Of a stretch of DNA of 64,000 nucleotides, positions 27,872 to 36,798 are shown one piece after another. A model generated the notes under the pieces. It was not told where the DNA came from and did no database searches. It saw only the letters and a list, made by a program, of their open reading frames with translations. The translations under genes were made by a program, and so were the position numbers. The DNA is from Butyrivibrio sp. (lineage in GTDB: Bacteria > Bacillota > Clostridia > Lachnospirales > Lachnospiraceae), in contig JAKVKH010000003.1 of NCBI GenBank assembly GCA_022486625.1, positions 62,001-126,000 on the forward strand, written 5' to 3'. Position 1 is the first letter of the stretch; every line of letters starts with the position of its first letter.

Positions 27872-28708
27872 ATGAAGAGAAAACTTCGATTAGTATTGGC
27901 AATTACATTGGCAATGATCTTACTACTGACCATAAAGGTTGTGTCACCAAACGCAAAACCTTTTAGCGCAACCACTGCGTTACCACCCCCAGCAGATTAT
28001 CAACTTATGTATTTAGATGGAGTTGTAAGGACTACGCACGACTACACTGGAATTAACGAAATTGTAACCCAGCGCCTGGCACAGTATTATGGTGCAGCGA
28101 TGGCAACTGCTTACCTTAATGCGGAAGCAACAGGAGATTTCACAGCTTTTTACACTGCAATGGGAAGCACGCAGCAGACATACAGGTATCAGAAGCTGAT
28201 GACAAACCAGAACGGGGTAGAGTTAGAGCTTGGAGCATATTCAGGAGGGCAGGACATTGAGTATACTCTTCATCGCGCGGGGCTGACTTCTATTGCCGAT
28301 TTACGCGCAAACGCAATTGCGGCAGGATATTCCGATACAATAGACAGTATCCGCCAATACGCAGATGATGTTGGTAATGGAAAGGTTGCAAAGCCAACCT
28401 CAAGCAGTACCAAAACTGCAAAAAAATCTGCCACGACCTCCAAACTGGACTACACAAAGGTATTTGATGCGAAGTATTATGCTGCCAAGTACCCTGATCT
28501 CGCAAAGGCAGGGATCACATCTGACGCAGCTTTACTGAAACACTTCAAGTCCACCGGCATGAAAGAACTTCGCCAGGGAAACGCGGCATTCAATCCTGTA
28601 TCGTATGTTCAGAATAATGCGGATCTTGTTGCCGCTTTTGGAACGGATTATCCCAAGTACTACGAGCATTACATGCAGTACGGATACAAAGAAAACCGTG
28701 CACACTGA
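27872..28708 (+). CDS. Secreted protein with KYPDL-type tandem repeats
   Basis: A 278-residue protein with an N-terminal signal sequence (MKRKLRL, then ITLAMILLLTIKVV). The middle section is unassigned. After a Ser/Thr/Lys linker around 170-188 the C-terminus holds two related units of about 38 residues: FDAKYYAAKYPDLAKAG to GMKELRQG, and FNPVSYVQNNADLVAAFG to YGYKENR. This repeat is common in secreted Lachnospiraceae proteins and may bind the cell wall or glycans, though that is not established. The ATG follows AAGGAGAAA. No gene partner is obvious; a large hairpin at 28724-28770 separates it from the convergent ATPase. Confidence 0.8.
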   Translation: MKRKLRLVLAITLAMILLLTIKVVSPNAKPFSATTALPPPADYQLMYLDGVVRTTHDYTGINEIVTQRLAQYYGAAMATAYLNAEATGDFTAFYTAMGSTQQTYRYQKLMTNQNGVELELGAYSGGQDIEYTLHRAGLTSIADLRANAIAAGYSDTIDSIRQYADDVGNGKVAKPTSSSTKTAKKSATTSKLDYTKVFDAKYYAAKYPDLAKAGITSDAALLKHFKSTGMKELRQGNAAFNPVSYVQNNADLVAAFGTDYPKYYEHYMQYGYKENRAH

Positions 28709-28723
28709 AGCTACAATGGCACC

Positions 28724-28770
28724 TGACAGACAAAGGCGGATCCGTTATTTGGATCCGCCTTTGTCTGTCA
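28724..28770. terminator. 20-bp perfect hairpin between convergent genes
   Basis: The arms 28724-28743 (TGACAGACAAAGGCGGATCC) and 28751-28770 are exact inverted copies around GTTATTT. Neither side has a T-tract, so it is not a classical intrinsic terminator, although its place between convergent stops fits transcript ending. Confidence 0.6.
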
Positions 28771-28777
28771 CAGCAGT

Positions 28778-30877
28778 TTATGTATTGGAGGGAAAAAGGT
28801 CTCCTTCAGAAAAAACTCTGCCGTTTTTACGATATTCCACTCTGATTGCGCGTCCGATATCTTCGCGTGTGATATCATGTCCTTTGGCGGATGCGAAAAA
28901 TGCGGATGCGACAGCGATATTTTTTATACTGCTGCCGGATAACTCAAACTGTTCTGCAAAGAAATCGAGGTCAACACCTGCATGTAATGGTGCACCGGCA
29001 GGGTAAACACTGTGCCATAGTTTTTTTCGTATTTCCGGAGAAGGCATGGACAGATTGATCATGAAGCTGATCCGGCGTTTGAATGCCGGGTCGAAATTTT
29101 GGACGGCATTTGTTGCCAGAATGGATACGCCGTTATGCTGCTCCATCCGCTGCAGCAGATAGGCAGTTTCCGCATTAGCGTATTTATCCTTGGAATCATT
29201 GACCTCACTTCGCTTTGCAAAAAGTGCATCAGCTTCATCAAAGAACAGTACAGCATTGCAGTCTTTGGCGGCATCAAACAGTTCTGCAAGTTTTTTTTCG
29301 GTTTCACCGATATACTTATCCATGATTCTGGATACATCAATCCGATAGGCATCAAGTCCGAATTCATGCGCCAGAATCTGGGCAGTCATGGTTTTTCCTG
29401 TTCCGGGAGGTCCGTAAAGGCATACGGAGATTCCTTTTCCATAAGGCAGCTTTCGATTGAAGCCCCATTCTTCATTTACCTGAAAACGCAGACGGATGCG
29501 ATCACAGACATCGTGAATTGCGTCTTCTTCCGGCTTTTCAAGAATCAGATCATCCCATGTAAAGGTGGAAGAAAGAGGTTCGGCAAGTCTGCTCAGGCGA
29601 GGCCTGCACAGAAACTGAACGCCATGTGTAATGGCACTTCTGTCAATACAGTTCATACCGCGTCCGCAGGAGTCGGCAGTGGCGGCAGACAGAGTCTGGC
29701 GGATCTGCCCGGGGGTCATGGTATAAATGCTTGCCAGAGAAAGAGAACTGATTTCCGGAGAAGGCGGGAGCTTACTCTGACCGAGGAAGCCATCCCACAG
29801 GGTGTGCTGTTCCATCAGTGTACAGGCAGAGAGCTCCATCATGAATACCTGAAAATTTTCAACAGGAAGGCGCAGAATTTTTTCACTGCAGATGGCAAGA
29901 AGCGAAATCTGCCCCTGAATCTGCTGCAGGATGGACAGAATCAGATCCTGTCTGTCAGATTCGGCATATTCATTGAAATCAAAATGTGTAAATACGGGGA
30001 AACCGTGATTCAGATAGGCCCAGGAAACAATTGTATCCAGCAGAAGCAACCTGGAATCGGCTGATTCCAGGGCAAGATGTCTGCTGTCAAGAATCAGGGC
30101 AGGGATATTGCATGCGGCACTGGCATATTCCAGAAGAAATTTTCTGCCGGAACCTTCTGCACCACATAATTCGATCAGACAGGACTGCTCAAAATCATCT
30201 GTCTGATATTGACTGACAATTCTGGAGATCTGTTTACATTCTTCCTGACGGATCAGAGGATCGGGGCATTCTGCAGACCGGTACATGGTGCAGAATGAAG
30301 TCAGAGAGGCCGGAAGCGCGGTATTGCCGTTCAGCATCAGAAGTACCGGTTCCCGAAGCGACAGAATCCGGCTCAGATGATTGCCTTCCCCGTCCAGAAC
30401 ATAACGGTTGATTGGGAGTGCACGGTCAGAAAGGCGGTATAGTTCATCATCCTCAAGGGACGCTACAAGCCCGTATAAATCAGCGCACAGACCAACGGTT
30501 GCACGATTTAATTTGATATTGTCCTGCAGATAGGCGAAGACGCGTTCATATTTGCGGTTCAGCTCAGGGACAAGTGCCAGGTAAATGGCCAGTTCCTCAA
30601 ACGTGGTACACTGAAGCCTTTTCAGCAGTATACTGAGAGGATCTTTTGCTTTCATTTCTTCTTTACGGAGGGTTTCAAAAGCTTCGTGAAAATCGTCAAA
30701 GGGCTCTGTCTGAATCTGACCGCTCAGAGCAACTGTCACCTGCCCTTCGGGGATGACCATGCCTCGTCCCTGAAAAGCTTCAGGAGATTGTGTCTGCTGT
30801 ATGGAAAGCCATGTTGCACAAAGACCATCGACCAGACTGAAACGCTTTGACTGTAGTGATTCAGTTTCATGAGTCAT
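28778..30877 (-). CDS. Two-domain AAA+ ATPase, contractile-injection-system type
   Basis: A 699-residue protein. Residues about 95-150 match the winged-helix region of Afp15-like ATPases (ALVPELNRKYERVFAYLQDN, then NRATVGLCADLYG). Residues 230-400 are a degenerate AAA domain (CGAEGSGRKFLLEYA in place of a P-loop). The C-terminal AAA+ is intact: GPPGTGKT 489-496, FFDEADALF with DEAD at 547-550, sensor ILATNAVQNFDPAFKRR. Such ATPases accompany extracellular contractile injection systems, but no sheath, tube or baseplate gene is in the window, so its job here is open. GGAGAAGG precedes the ATG; a phosphatase gene lies 44 bases upstream in the same direction. Confidence 0.85.
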   Translation of the reverse strand: MTHETESLQSKRFSLVDGLCATWLSIQQTQSPEAFQGRGMVIPEGQVTVALSGQIQTEPFDDFHEAFETLRKEEMKAKDPLSILLKRLQCTTFEELAIYLALVPELNRKYERVFAYLQDNIKLNRATVGLCADLYGLVASLEDDELYRLSDRALPINRYVLDGEGNHLSRILSLREPVLLMLNGNTALPASLTSFCTMYRSAECPDPLIRQEECKQISRIVSQYQTDDFEQSCLIELCGAEGSGRKFLLEYASAACNIPALILDSRHLALESADSRLLLLDTIVSWAYLNHGFPVFTHFDFNEYAESDRQDLILSILQQIQGQISLLAICSEKILRLPVENFQVFMMELSACTLMEQHTLWDGFLGQSKLPPSPEISSLSLASIYTMTPGQIRQTLSAATADSCGRGMNCIDRSAITHGVQFLCRPRLSRLAEPLSSTFTWDDLILEKPEEDAIHDVCDRIRLRFQVNEEWGFNRKLPYGKGISVCLYGPPGTGKTMTAQILAHEFGLDAYRIDVSRIMDKYIGETEKKLAELFDAAKDCNAVLFFDEADALFAKRSEVNDSKDKYANAETAYLLQRMEQHNGVSILATNAVQNFDPAFKRRISFMINLSMPSPEIRKKLWHSVYPAGAPLHAGVDLDFFAEQFELSGSSIKNIAVASAFFASAKGHDITREDIGRAIRVEYRKNGRVFSEGDLFPSNT

Positions 30878-30921
30878 TTTTTCCTTCTCCCATCATTTCA
30901 TAAGCGAGATTGACGGCAACC

Positions 30922-31653
30922 TCAGCCGTGAAAAACCGGTGAAAATGCGCCGTAACCGGAAACCGGTTCATCATGCGCCAGCAGGTGTGCGGTGTTACCG
31001 AGTGTCTGGATTCTGAAATAGGAAATATCATGCATCTGCTTTTCGGCATTTACAATGGTGACGGAAGAGGGTGCAAGGTAGCTTCCCTGCCATAGCATGA
31101 CCGGAGATACACCGATCAGGTGTGCAAGCATGACACAGGTAACGCCGAGATGACAGAAGAATACAAGGTTCGGTTCTCCTGTTTCCGGATTATCAATAGC
31201 TGAAGTGACTTTGTAGCAGGCACCATCCCGCGAGTACCCATATCCCGCAAGGAGACGGTCAAGACCGTTGCAGACATCCCGCCAGCCGGTTTCGATCTCA
31301 GGATTGGTGCGGTAGAGCGGCGCACGGAACCAGTTGTCCTTATCATAGAAAAGAGGTTCTTTTGTAAAATATTCCGGCATCAGATCCCACGGTACACCAA
31401 AACGTCCGGTAAGCGGATCGGTAACCGGATAATAGAATTCTTTCAGCCATTCACAGATGGTGGCCTTCTGAGAGAGCTTCTGCAGAGACGGTGCAGCAGT
31501 CGCTTTTGCACGCCCCAGCGGTGAACTGTAAAAGTGATCTACTTTCCATGTCGCTACACGTTCAGACAGAAAGCCGGCTTCACGTTCTCCCTTCGGGGTA
31601 AGACCGTCAATGTCATAATCCGGTTCCGCGTGTCTGATGAAAATAAGTCTCAT
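30922..31653 (-). CDS. Histidine phosphatase (phosphoglycerate-mutase-like)
   Basis: A 243-residue member of the histidine phosphatase superfamily. The catalytic motif is RHAEPDYD at the N-terminus (RHG in most members, here RHA). A second family segment is FYSSPLGRAKATAAPSLQ. The second active-site histidine is in LVFFCHLGVTCVML. Substrate cannot be told from sequence. AAAGAAGC precedes the ATG at 31653. The gene lies just upstream of the AAA+ ATPase on the same strand and probably shares its transcript. Confidence 0.9.
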   Translation of the reverse strand: MRLIFIRHAEPDYDIDGLTPKGEREAGFLSERVATWKVDHFYSSPLGRAKATAAPSLQKLSQKATICEWLKEFYYPVTDPLTGRFGVPWDLMPEYFTKEPLFYDKDNWFRAPLYRTNPEIETGWRDVCNGLDRLLAGYGYSRDGACYKVTSAIDNPETGEPNLVFFCHLGVTCVMLAHLIGVSPVMLWQGSYLAPSSVTIVNAEKQMHDISYFRIQTLGNTAHLLAHDEPVSGYGAFSPVFHG

Positions 31654-31730
31654 ATGCTTCTTTCTCCTGTATCTGGCATAATCTGCCGCGTGATTTCAAG
31701 TGATTCACGAATGAATTCGAACATATTTTC

Positions 31731-31759
31731 TTAACAAGGTTATAAATCTATGTTAGAAT
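31731..31759 (+). promoter_or_regulatory. Predicted sigma-A promoter of the TPR-RuvAB unit
   Basis: TTAACA (31731-31736) and TAGAAT (31754-31759), each one mismatch from consensus, with 17 bases between, about 30 bases before the start codon. Confidence 0.65.
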
Positions 31760-31794
31760 AAATCCATGTAAATTGCAATCCGAAGAGGTAGGGA

Positions 31795-32406
31795 ATGGAC
31801 GAAAAGGAATTCTTCAGCCAGCTTCAGGAGCTGATCGCGGAGGAAGATGATGCGAAAACCGAGATCTTTCTGAAAAAATATCTGGCATGGGCTGACCGGA
31901 ATCAGAAATATGATTTTTATGTGGTAATCTGTCAGAACCTGATTTCGCTGTACAGATCAGAAAAAAGTTATGAAAAGGCGTCAGATGTCGGTGAAGATAT
32001 GCTGATGCTGATGGAAGAACTGCATATGGAGGATGAAACGGCCTATGCGGATGCGCTTGTAAGCGTAGCTGCGGTCTGCAGGGAGAGCGGGAAAGCGCAG
32101 GAGGCCGCAGAACTTTATAAAAAGGCACAGCCGGTTTTTGAAAATGCAGGTGATGAGGCCGCAAAGGATCTGGCATATATGGAGCTGCTGCTGGGGCTTG
32201 GCGAATGCGGGGTGCTGCTGGGAAATTCTGAGGACGCACTGCACGCCTACGAGCAGGCAGCGGGGCTGATTCAGTCGCAGTATGGAAAGAATGAGGCGTA
32301 CCGCGTGGTTACGGCGAACTGCGCAGCGATCTGCGATACACTTAAGGATCCTGAAAAGGCAGCGTGGTTCAGAAGAGAACTGACGGATGAGCATGACGGA
32401 GAATGA
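31795..32406 (+). CDS. TPR-repeat protein
   Basis: A 203-residue soluble helical protein with tetratricopeptide-like pairs, for example YADALVSVAAVCRESGKAQE followed by AAELYKKAQPVFENAG, and a later pair ending EDALHAYEQAAGLI. Such repeats bind partner proteins; the partner is unknown. GAGGTAGGGA precedes the ATG. The end overlaps the start of the NusG_II gene by 20 bases, so the two are co-transcribed. Confidence 0.85.
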   Translation: MDEKEFFSQLQELIAEEDDAKTEIFLKKYLAWADRNQKYDFYVVICQNLISLYRSEKSYEKASDVGEDMLMLMEELHMEDETAYADALVSVAAVCRESGKAQEAAELYKKAQPVFENAGDEAAKDLAYMELLLGLGECGVLLGNSEDALHAYEQAAGLIQSQYGKNEAYRVVTANCAAICDTLKDPEKAAWFRRELTDEHDGE

Positions 32407-32776
32407 TAAAAGAAAATGGCGCGCAGGTTTTGTACTTGCGCTTCTGATAATTACATTTTCGCTGATTTTCATGGCTGTGCTTTATCAGAGACAGGACGGT
32501 CAGCGCGTGGTGATTCTGATTGATGGAAAGGCTACGGCAGAGTATGATTTGTCCGTGAACCGTACGGTGACCATAAGGACTGCGGATGGCGGCGAGAATG
32601 TGCTGACCATACAGGATGGAAGCTGTTATATGAAAGAGGCCAACTGCCCGGACCATATCTGTGTCCGGGAAGGGCATATTCACAGAAAGGGACAGAGCAT
32701 CATCTGCCTGCCGCATCATCTGGTGATTCAGATTGAAGGCGGTAAGGAGGCTGAAGTTGATGCGGTTGTCAGGTAA
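32387..32776 (+). CDS. NusG_II-domain membrane-anchored protein
   Basis: A 129-residue protein with one N-terminal membrane helix (WRAGFVLALLIITFSLIFMA) and an exterior NusG domain II. Characteristic segments are YMKEANCPDHICVREGHIHR and IICLPHHLVIQI, with two conserved cysteines. Family members usually sit beside Gx transporter genes and FMN-dependent redox systems, and one follows here by eight bases. The start may be ATG 32387 or 32393. Function not established. Confidence 0.88.
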   Translation: MSMTENDKRKWRAGFVLALLIITFSLIFMAVLYQRQDGQRVVILIDGKATAEYDLSVNRTVTIRTADGGENVLTIQDGSCYMKEANCPDHICVREGHIHRKGQSIICLPHHLVIQIEGGKEAEVDAVVR

Positions 32777-32784
32777 GACCGGAA

Positions 32785-33282
32785 ATGAAACTGAAAGTAT
32801 CTCAGATGGGACTGCTGCTGTCGGTGGCGCTGATCCTTTCCTATATAGAATCTGTGATCCCGTTTAATTTCGGAATTCCCGGCATGAAGCTGGGACTGCC
32901 AAATCTGGCAGTAGTGCTGACACTTTACCTGTTTGGATGGAAGGAAGCACTGCTTATTAATCTGACCAGAATTCTGCTGTCCGGATTTATGTTCGGAAAT
33001 ATGGCAGGGATTCTTTTTTCCCTTGCCGGGGCGGCAGTCAGCTTTTTAAGCATGCTGGCAGCCAGAAAAACAGGGATTTTTGATCTGTGCGGGGTCAGTA
33101 TCTGCGGCGGTGTGACTCATAATATCGGACAGATACTGATTGCGGTATATGTGGTCAGAACTGCGGGCATTATGTATTATCTTCCGGTGCTGCTGATTGC
33201 AGGTGTAATCACCGGAGCTCTGAATGGCATGATTGCCATGAGGACAGAACCATATCTTAAGAAAATGCAGAGGAGAGCATGA
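32785..33282 (+). CDS. Gx transporter family protein (Hpp-type)
   Basis: A 165-residue integral membrane protein with about five helices. It was once named heptaprenyl diphosphate synthase component I and is now viewed as a small-substrate transporter subunit. Diagnostic features are IPGMKLGLPNLAVVLTLYLF and the Gly-rich later helices (GGVTHNIGQILIAVYVVR). It stands right after the NusG_II gene, its usual partner, and its stop overlaps the ruvA start (ATGA). Substrate unknown. Confidence 0.87.
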   Translation: MKLKVSQMGLLLSVALILSYIESVIPFNFGIPGMKLGLPNLAVVLTLYLFGWKEALLINLTRILLSGFMFGNMAGILFSLAGAAVSFLSMLAARKTGIFDLCGVSICGGVTHNIGQILIAVYVVRTAGIMYYLPVLLIAGVITGALNGMIAMRTEPYLKKMQRRA

Positions 33283-33899
33283 TGATTGCATTTGTAAACG
33301 GAATTACGGCAGAAACGGAGGCAGATCATGCCGTAATAGATGTTGGCGGAATCGGATACAGCGTGTTTATTTCACCATCAACGGCTGATCGCATGCCGGG
33401 AATCGGAGAACCGGTCAAATTATATACTTATATGAGCGTAAAGGAAGACGGAATAAGTCTGTACGGCTTTCTGACAAAGGATGAACTGGGAATATTCAAA
33501 ATGCTGATTACGGTCAGCGGGATCGGCCCGAAGGGCGGACTGTCCATTCTGTCTGCACTTGGAACGGATGACCTTCGTTTTGCAATCCTCTCCGGAGATG
33601 CCAAAACAATTGCCAGAGCACCCGGCGTTGGGAAGAAGACGGCAGAGCGGCTGGTACTGGAACTCCATGATAAGATTTCAAATGAGGACATTGTAAGCGG
33701 GAATGCCGGCCCCTCCCTGCAGAGAACGGAAGCCTCCGGAGGACTTTCTTCCAGAGATGATGCGGTGCAGGCACTTGTGGCACTTGGTTATAACGGCGCA
33801 GATGCGATGAAGGCGGTCAGAAAGGTAATGGCAGATGGTCAGCATGATGATCAGGATACGGAGCAGATTCTGAAGGCGGCATTAAAAGAGATGTTCTGA
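33279..33899 (+). CDS. ruvA: Holliday junction DNA helicase subunit RuvA
   Basis: A 206-residue junction-binding subunit that targets RuvB to Holliday junctions. An N-terminal OB fold (IDVGGIGYSVFIS) is followed by two helix-hairpin-helix motifs (VSGIGPKGGLSIL; APGVGKKTAERLVLELHDK). The C-terminal domain III contacts RuvB (AVQALVALGYNGADAMKAV). The ATG overlaps the stop of the upstream gene. Full length; ruvB follows by 28 bases. Confidence 0.97.
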   Translation: MMIAFVNGITAETEADHAVIDVGGIGYSVFISPSTADRMPGIGEPVKLYTYMSVKEDGISLYGFLTKDELGIFKMLITVSGIGPKGGLSILSALGTDDLRFAILSGDAKTIARAPGVGKKTAERLVLELHDKISNEDIVSGNAGPSLQRTEASGGLSSRDDAVQALVALGYNGADAMKAVRKVMADGQHDDQDTEQILKAALKEMF

Positions 33900-33927
33900 G
33901 AGATCGAAATGAAAACAGGATGGAATT

Positions 33928-34959
33928 ATGACGGGAAATCGTACAATACAGACAACAAGGAATATGGATGCGCAGTATACCGGTGAAGATCAGCCGGTGG
34001 AAGGGTCGCTTCGGCCCAAACGTCTGAGCGAATATATCGGTCAGGAAAAGATCAGAAAGAGCCTGCAGATTTATATTGAAGCGGCGAAGCAGAGAAAGGA
34101 ATGCCTGGATCATCTTCTTTTTTATGGTCCTCCGGGACTTGGAAAAACGACGCTTGCAGGAATCATTGCAAATGAAATGGGTGTGAATATCAAGATTACA
34201 AGCGGCCCTGCAATTGAAAAGCCGGGAGAAATGGCGGCAATTCTGAATAATCTGCAGGAAGGGGATATTCTGTTTATCGATGAGATACACAGACTGAACC
34301 GTCAGGTGGAGGAAGTACTGTATCCTGCCATGGAGGATTTTGCCATTGATATCATGATCGGCAAAGGTCCCACGGCGCGTTCAATCCGTCTGGATCTGCC
34401 GAAATTCACACTGGTAGGCGCGACAACGAGGGCAGGTATGCTGTCTGCGCCGCTCCGCGACCGGTTCGGAATGATACACCGGATGGAATTCTATACCACG
34501 CAGGAGCTCTGTCAGATCATTCTGCAGTCTGCCGGAGTGCTGGAGGTGAAAGTCAATCAGACGGGTGCAGAGGAGATGGCCAGAAGGAGCCGCGGTACGC
34601 CGAGACTTGCCAACAGAATCTTAAAGAGGGTCAGAGACTATGCACAGGTAAAGAACAGCAGTGAAATCAATGATGAAATTGTGATGGAAGCGCTGAGCCT
34701 TATGGACGTTGATGAGATGGGGCTTGATCATACGGATCACAACATTCTGCTGACCATGATTGACAAGTTTGCAGGCGGGCCTGTCGGGCTGGATACGCTT
34801 GCTGCGGCAATCGGTGAGGATGCAGGAACCATTGAAGATGTATATGAACCATATCTGATCAAATGCGGGATGATCAACAGAACACCAAGAGGACGTGTCG
34901 TGACAGATCTGGCATATCATCACTTGGGACTTGAAAACCCTGCAGACAGTAGTATATAA
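33928..34959 (+). CDS. ruvB: Holliday junction branch-migration ATPase RuvB
   Basis: A 343-residue AAA+ motor that drives branch migration with RuvA. Walker A is [11 protein letters not shown], Walker B is [15 protein letters not shown]. The sensor/arginine-finger region is [18 protein letters not shown], and the C-terminal winged helix contains [16 protein letters not shown]. All catalytic features are present. RecU, the matching resolvase of Firmicutes, lies far downstream at 60588. Confidence 0.98.
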   Translation: MTGNRTIQTTRNMDAQYTGEDQPVEGSLRPKRLSEYIGQEKIRKSLQIYIEAAKQRKECLDHLLFYGPPGLGKTTLAGIIANEMGVNIKITSGPAIEKPGEMAAILNNLQEGDILFIDEIHRLNRQVEEVLYPAMEDFAIDIMIGKGPTARSIRLDLPKFTLVGATTRAGMLSAPLRDRFGMIHRMEFYTTQELCQIILQSAGVLEVKVNQTGAEEMARRSRGTPRLANRILKRVRDYAQVKNSSEINDEIVMEALSLMDVDEMGLDHTDHNILLTMIDKFAGGPVGLDTLAAAIGEDAGTIEDVYEPYLIKCGMINRTPRGRVVTDLAYHHLGLENPADSSI

Positions 34960-35039
34960 TTGTAGCGAAATGCGTTGCAGTTGAAACTGTTGTATTCTTT
35001 TATTTTTATTGGGGTAGTTTTTCTCAGCAAGGGGAGTCC

Positions 35040-35453
35040 ATGATGGCTGGCAAGACGGATACAGAAGTAATTATCGGCGGTAAAGTGTTTACGCTGAGCG
35101 GGAATGAAAGCGAAGAATATCTCCAGAAAGTTGCCAATTATATTAATAACAAGATTGCAGAATATAGTAAGGTGGACGGTTTTAAAAAGCAGCCGGTGGA
35201 TGTACAGAATGTACTCATGCAGCTGAACATAGCGGATGATTATTTTAAGGCCAGAAAGCAGATCGAACTGCTTGAAGAACAGGCATCAGAGAAAGAAAAG
35301 GAACTGTATGATTTAAAGCATGAACTGATTGCTGCGCAGATCAAGCTTGAAAATACCGAAAAGAACATGAAGGATCTTCAGACGGATCTGAATGAGGATT
35401 CCAGAAAGATCATTCAGATGGAAACAGAGCTGAAGGGATATAAGAAGAAATAA
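35040..35453 (+). CDS. zapA: Cell division protein ZapA
   Basis: A 137-residue FtsZ-ring stabiliser. The N-terminal globular head (TEVIIGGKVFTLSGNESEEY, then LQKVANYINNKI) is followed by a long C-terminal coiled coil (about residues 70-137, rich in Glu and Lys). AAGGGGAG lies before ATG 35040. It stands alone between ruvB and the U32 genes, the usual clostridial neighbourhood. Confidence 0.92.
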   Translation: MMAGKTDTEVIIGGKVFTLSGNESEEYLQKVANYINNKIAEYSKVDGFKKQPVDVQNVLMQLNIADDYFKARKQIELLEEQASEKEKELYDLKHELIAAQIKLENTEKNMKDLQTDLNEDSRKIIQMETELKGYKKK

Positions 35454-35458
35454 GAAGG

Positions 35459-35487
35459 GGCTGTCTGATAAGACAGCCTTATCTTTT
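35459..35487 (+). terminator. Weak terminator or attenuator after zapA
   Basis: GGCTGTC pairs with GACAGCC around TGATAA, followed by TTATCTTTT. The stem is short and the U32 gene starts within ten bases, so some read-through is likely. Confidence 0.5.
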
Positions 35488-35496
35488 GGGAGATTT

Positions 35497-36798
35497 ATGC
35501 AGAAAGTGGAACTGCTCGCTCCGGCGGGAAATTATGAATCAATGACAGGTGCGTTTGCTGCAGGTGCAGATGCAGTATACCTTGGCGGAGCCAGATTTGG
35601 TGCAAGAGCATACGCGGACAATTTTGATGAAGAAGAAACGGTCCGTGCGATTCGCTATGCGCATCTTCACGGAAAGAAAATCTATATGACGGTCAATACG
35701 CTGGTAAAAGAATCAGAGTATGATGACCTCGGTCCGTTTCTGCAGCCTTATGCAGAGGCAGGGCTTGATGGCGTGATCGTGCAGGATTTTGGCGTCTTTG
35801 GCTATATCAGGGAGCATTTTCCGAAGGTTGAACTGCATGCGAGTACACAGATGGCAGTTACCGGTATATATGGAGCCAGAATGCTCAAACGTATGGGTGC
35901 AACCCGTGTGGTACCTGCAAGAGAACTGAGCCTTTCGGAGATCAGTAATATTCGTGAGAAAGCAGATATTGAAGTGGAAGCATTTATTCACGGTGCAATG
36001 TGTTATTGTTATTCCGGTATGTGTCTTTTCAGCAGTATTGTCGGCGGCAGAAGCGGGAACCGCGGCCGCTGTGCACAGCCATGCAGGCTGCCGTACAGAA
36101 TGGGCGCAGATGAAAAGGCAGGCGAGTGTTATCCTTTAAGCCTTAAAGATATGTGTACCGTTGAGCTTCTGCCTGAACTGATCAGAGCAGGTACTTCTTC
36201 CTTTAAAATTGAAGGCAGAATGAAAAAACCTGAATATGTGGCAGGAGTAACGGCAATTTACAGAAAGTATATTGACCTTTTTCTGAAAGATCCCAAAGCG
36301 CAGTATCAGGTTGAACAGAAAGATATGGATATTCTGCGGTCTCTCTACCTCAGAACGGCAATCAGTCAGGGGTATTACCATCAGCATAACGGCAAAAATA
36401 TGGTAACAATGTCCGCACCGGGATATCTTGGAAGTGATGAGGCATTGCTTTCAGAAATCCGCAGCAGATATCTGCATGGGGAACAGAAAATTCCGGTAAC
36501 AATGAATTGTGTTCTAAGGACAGGAAAACCTGCAGAAATCAGACTGTGCAGCGGACAGATCAGTGCAGCTGTACAGGGAAATCCTGTACAGCAGGCACAG
36601 AAACGTCCCATGACCGGAGAAGACATTGTAAAGCAGCTTGACCGGTTTGGAAACAGCTCTTTTGTGCTGGATCATCTGAATCTTAAAATGGATGAAGACG
36701 GGGCGGGAATTTTTGTTCCGGTCAGAGAACTGAACGAACTTCGCAGAAAGGCCTGTGAGCTTCTGGAAGAGAAAATACTGGAGTCAAATGAAAACTGA
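35497..36798 (+). CDS. Peptidase U32 family protein (TrhP-like), main half
   Basis: A 433-residue U32 protein. N-terminal TIM-barrel signature: LLAPAGNYESMTGAFAAGAD, then AVYLGG. The core family motif is EAFIHGAMCYCYSGMCLFSS, with further cysteines in GNRGRCAQPCRLPY that would hold an Fe-S cluster. Relatives (YrrO/TrhP2) work in tRNA 5-hydroxyuridine formation with prephenate, and direct peptidase activity is doubtful for this group. The stop overlaps the next gene by 11 bases, and that gene encodes what looks like the C-terminal part of larger U32 proteins. Confidence 0.9.
   Translation: MQKVELLAPAGNYESMTGAFAAGADAVYLGGARFGARAYADNFDEEETVRAIRYAHLHGKKIYMTVNTLVKESEYDDLGPFLQPYAEAGLDGVIVQDFGVFGYIREHFPKVELHASTQMAVTGIYGARMLKRMGATRVVPARELSLSEISNIREKADIEVEAFIHGAMCYCYSGMCLFSSIVGGRSGNRGRCAQPCRLPYRMGADEKAGECYPLSLKDMCTVELLPELIRAGTSSFKIEGRMKKPEYVAGVTAIYRKYIDLFLKDPKAQYQVEQKDMDILRSLYLRTAISQGYYHQHNGKNMVTMSAPGYLGSDEALLSEIRSRYLHGEQKIPVTMNCVLRTGKPAEIRLCSGQISAAVQGNPVQQAQKRPMTGEDIVKQLDRFGNSSFVLDHLNLKMDEDGAGIFVPVRELNELRRKACELLEEKILESNEN

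Noticed and set aside
29099-30064. 321-codon plus-strand frame opposite the AAA+ ATPase
   Set aside because: Its translation lacks any domain, and the minus-strand frame contains intact Walker motifs.
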